A stretch of 5,118 bases of DNA from Actinomycetes bacterium (lineage in GTDB: Bacteria > Actinomycetota > Actinomycetes > Nanopelagicales > Nanopelagicaceae), in NCBI GenBank assembly GCA_014190175.1, contig BJFZ01000082.1, forward strand, positions 1-5,118, read 5' to 3'. This document shows, in pieces, positions 5,089 to 5,118 of this stretch (position 1 is the first letter of the stretch; every line of letters starts with the position of its first letter). Made by a program: the position numbers and the translations under genes. The notes below the pieces were generated by a model. It saw only the letters and a program-made list of their open reading frames with translations, was not told the DNA's origin and did not search any database.

Positions 5089-5118
5089 TTAAGCGGATTG
5101 TGCGAGGCTTGTCTGGAT

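Noticed and set aside
5089..5118. Start of another gene after dnaB
   Set aside because: Thirty bases are too few; a GTG is present but has no clear ribosome site or recognisable peptide.

Overview
The window reads as ordinary chromosomal housekeeping DNA from an actinobacterium (Actinomycetota). The evidence is the gene order rpsF-ssb-rpsR-rplI-dnaB, with a femX-type peptidoglycan gene and an alanine-racemase-like gene diverging from it, together with actinobacterial-style proteins: an SSB with a long Gly/Ser/Ala-rich tail ending DEPPF, a cysteine-containing S18, and a DnaB whose P-loop reads AARPAIGKST. Codon third positions lean to A/T (Lys AAA, Asp GAT, Leu TTA are common), unlike high-GC Streptomyces or Mycobacterium. 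A streamlined low-GC lineage such as the freshwater acI/Nanopelagicales group is my best guess, but the lineage is inferred and was not tested.

Layout. Positions 1-474 (minus strand) are the N-terminal part of a PLP-dependent alanine-racemase-like protein that runs off the left edge. Positions 491-1609 (minus) encode a FemAB-family peptidyltransferase, 16 bp upstream of it and very likely in the same transcript. A 156-bp divergent region (1610-1765) separates these from the plus-strand operon. On the plus strand it would form a structured rpsF leader that may be an S6:S18 autoregulatory element. The operon then runs rpsF (1766-2053), ssb (2095-2589), a 92-bp spacer with two tandem hairpins, rpsR (2682-2951) and rplI (2962-3408). 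It closes with a clear intrinsic terminator at 3429-3463. A 269-bp stretch without genes (3464-3732) precedes dnaB and holds a cluster of DnaA-box-like sites and a 10-bp direct repeat whose copies lie exactly 100 bp apart. dnaB (3733-5088) is complete and has no intein. The last 30 bp after it are too short to assign.

How the genes fit together. The minus-strand pair points to cell-wall precursor metabolism. The plus-strand operon couples the S6/S18 small-subunit proteins and L9 with SSB. DnaB, the replicative helicase, follows as a separate transcription unit because of the terminator. I see no mobile element, CRISPR array, tRNA, rRNA or defence system. The features most worth following up are non-coding: the rpsF leader and the DnaA-box/direct-repeat region upstream of dnaB.
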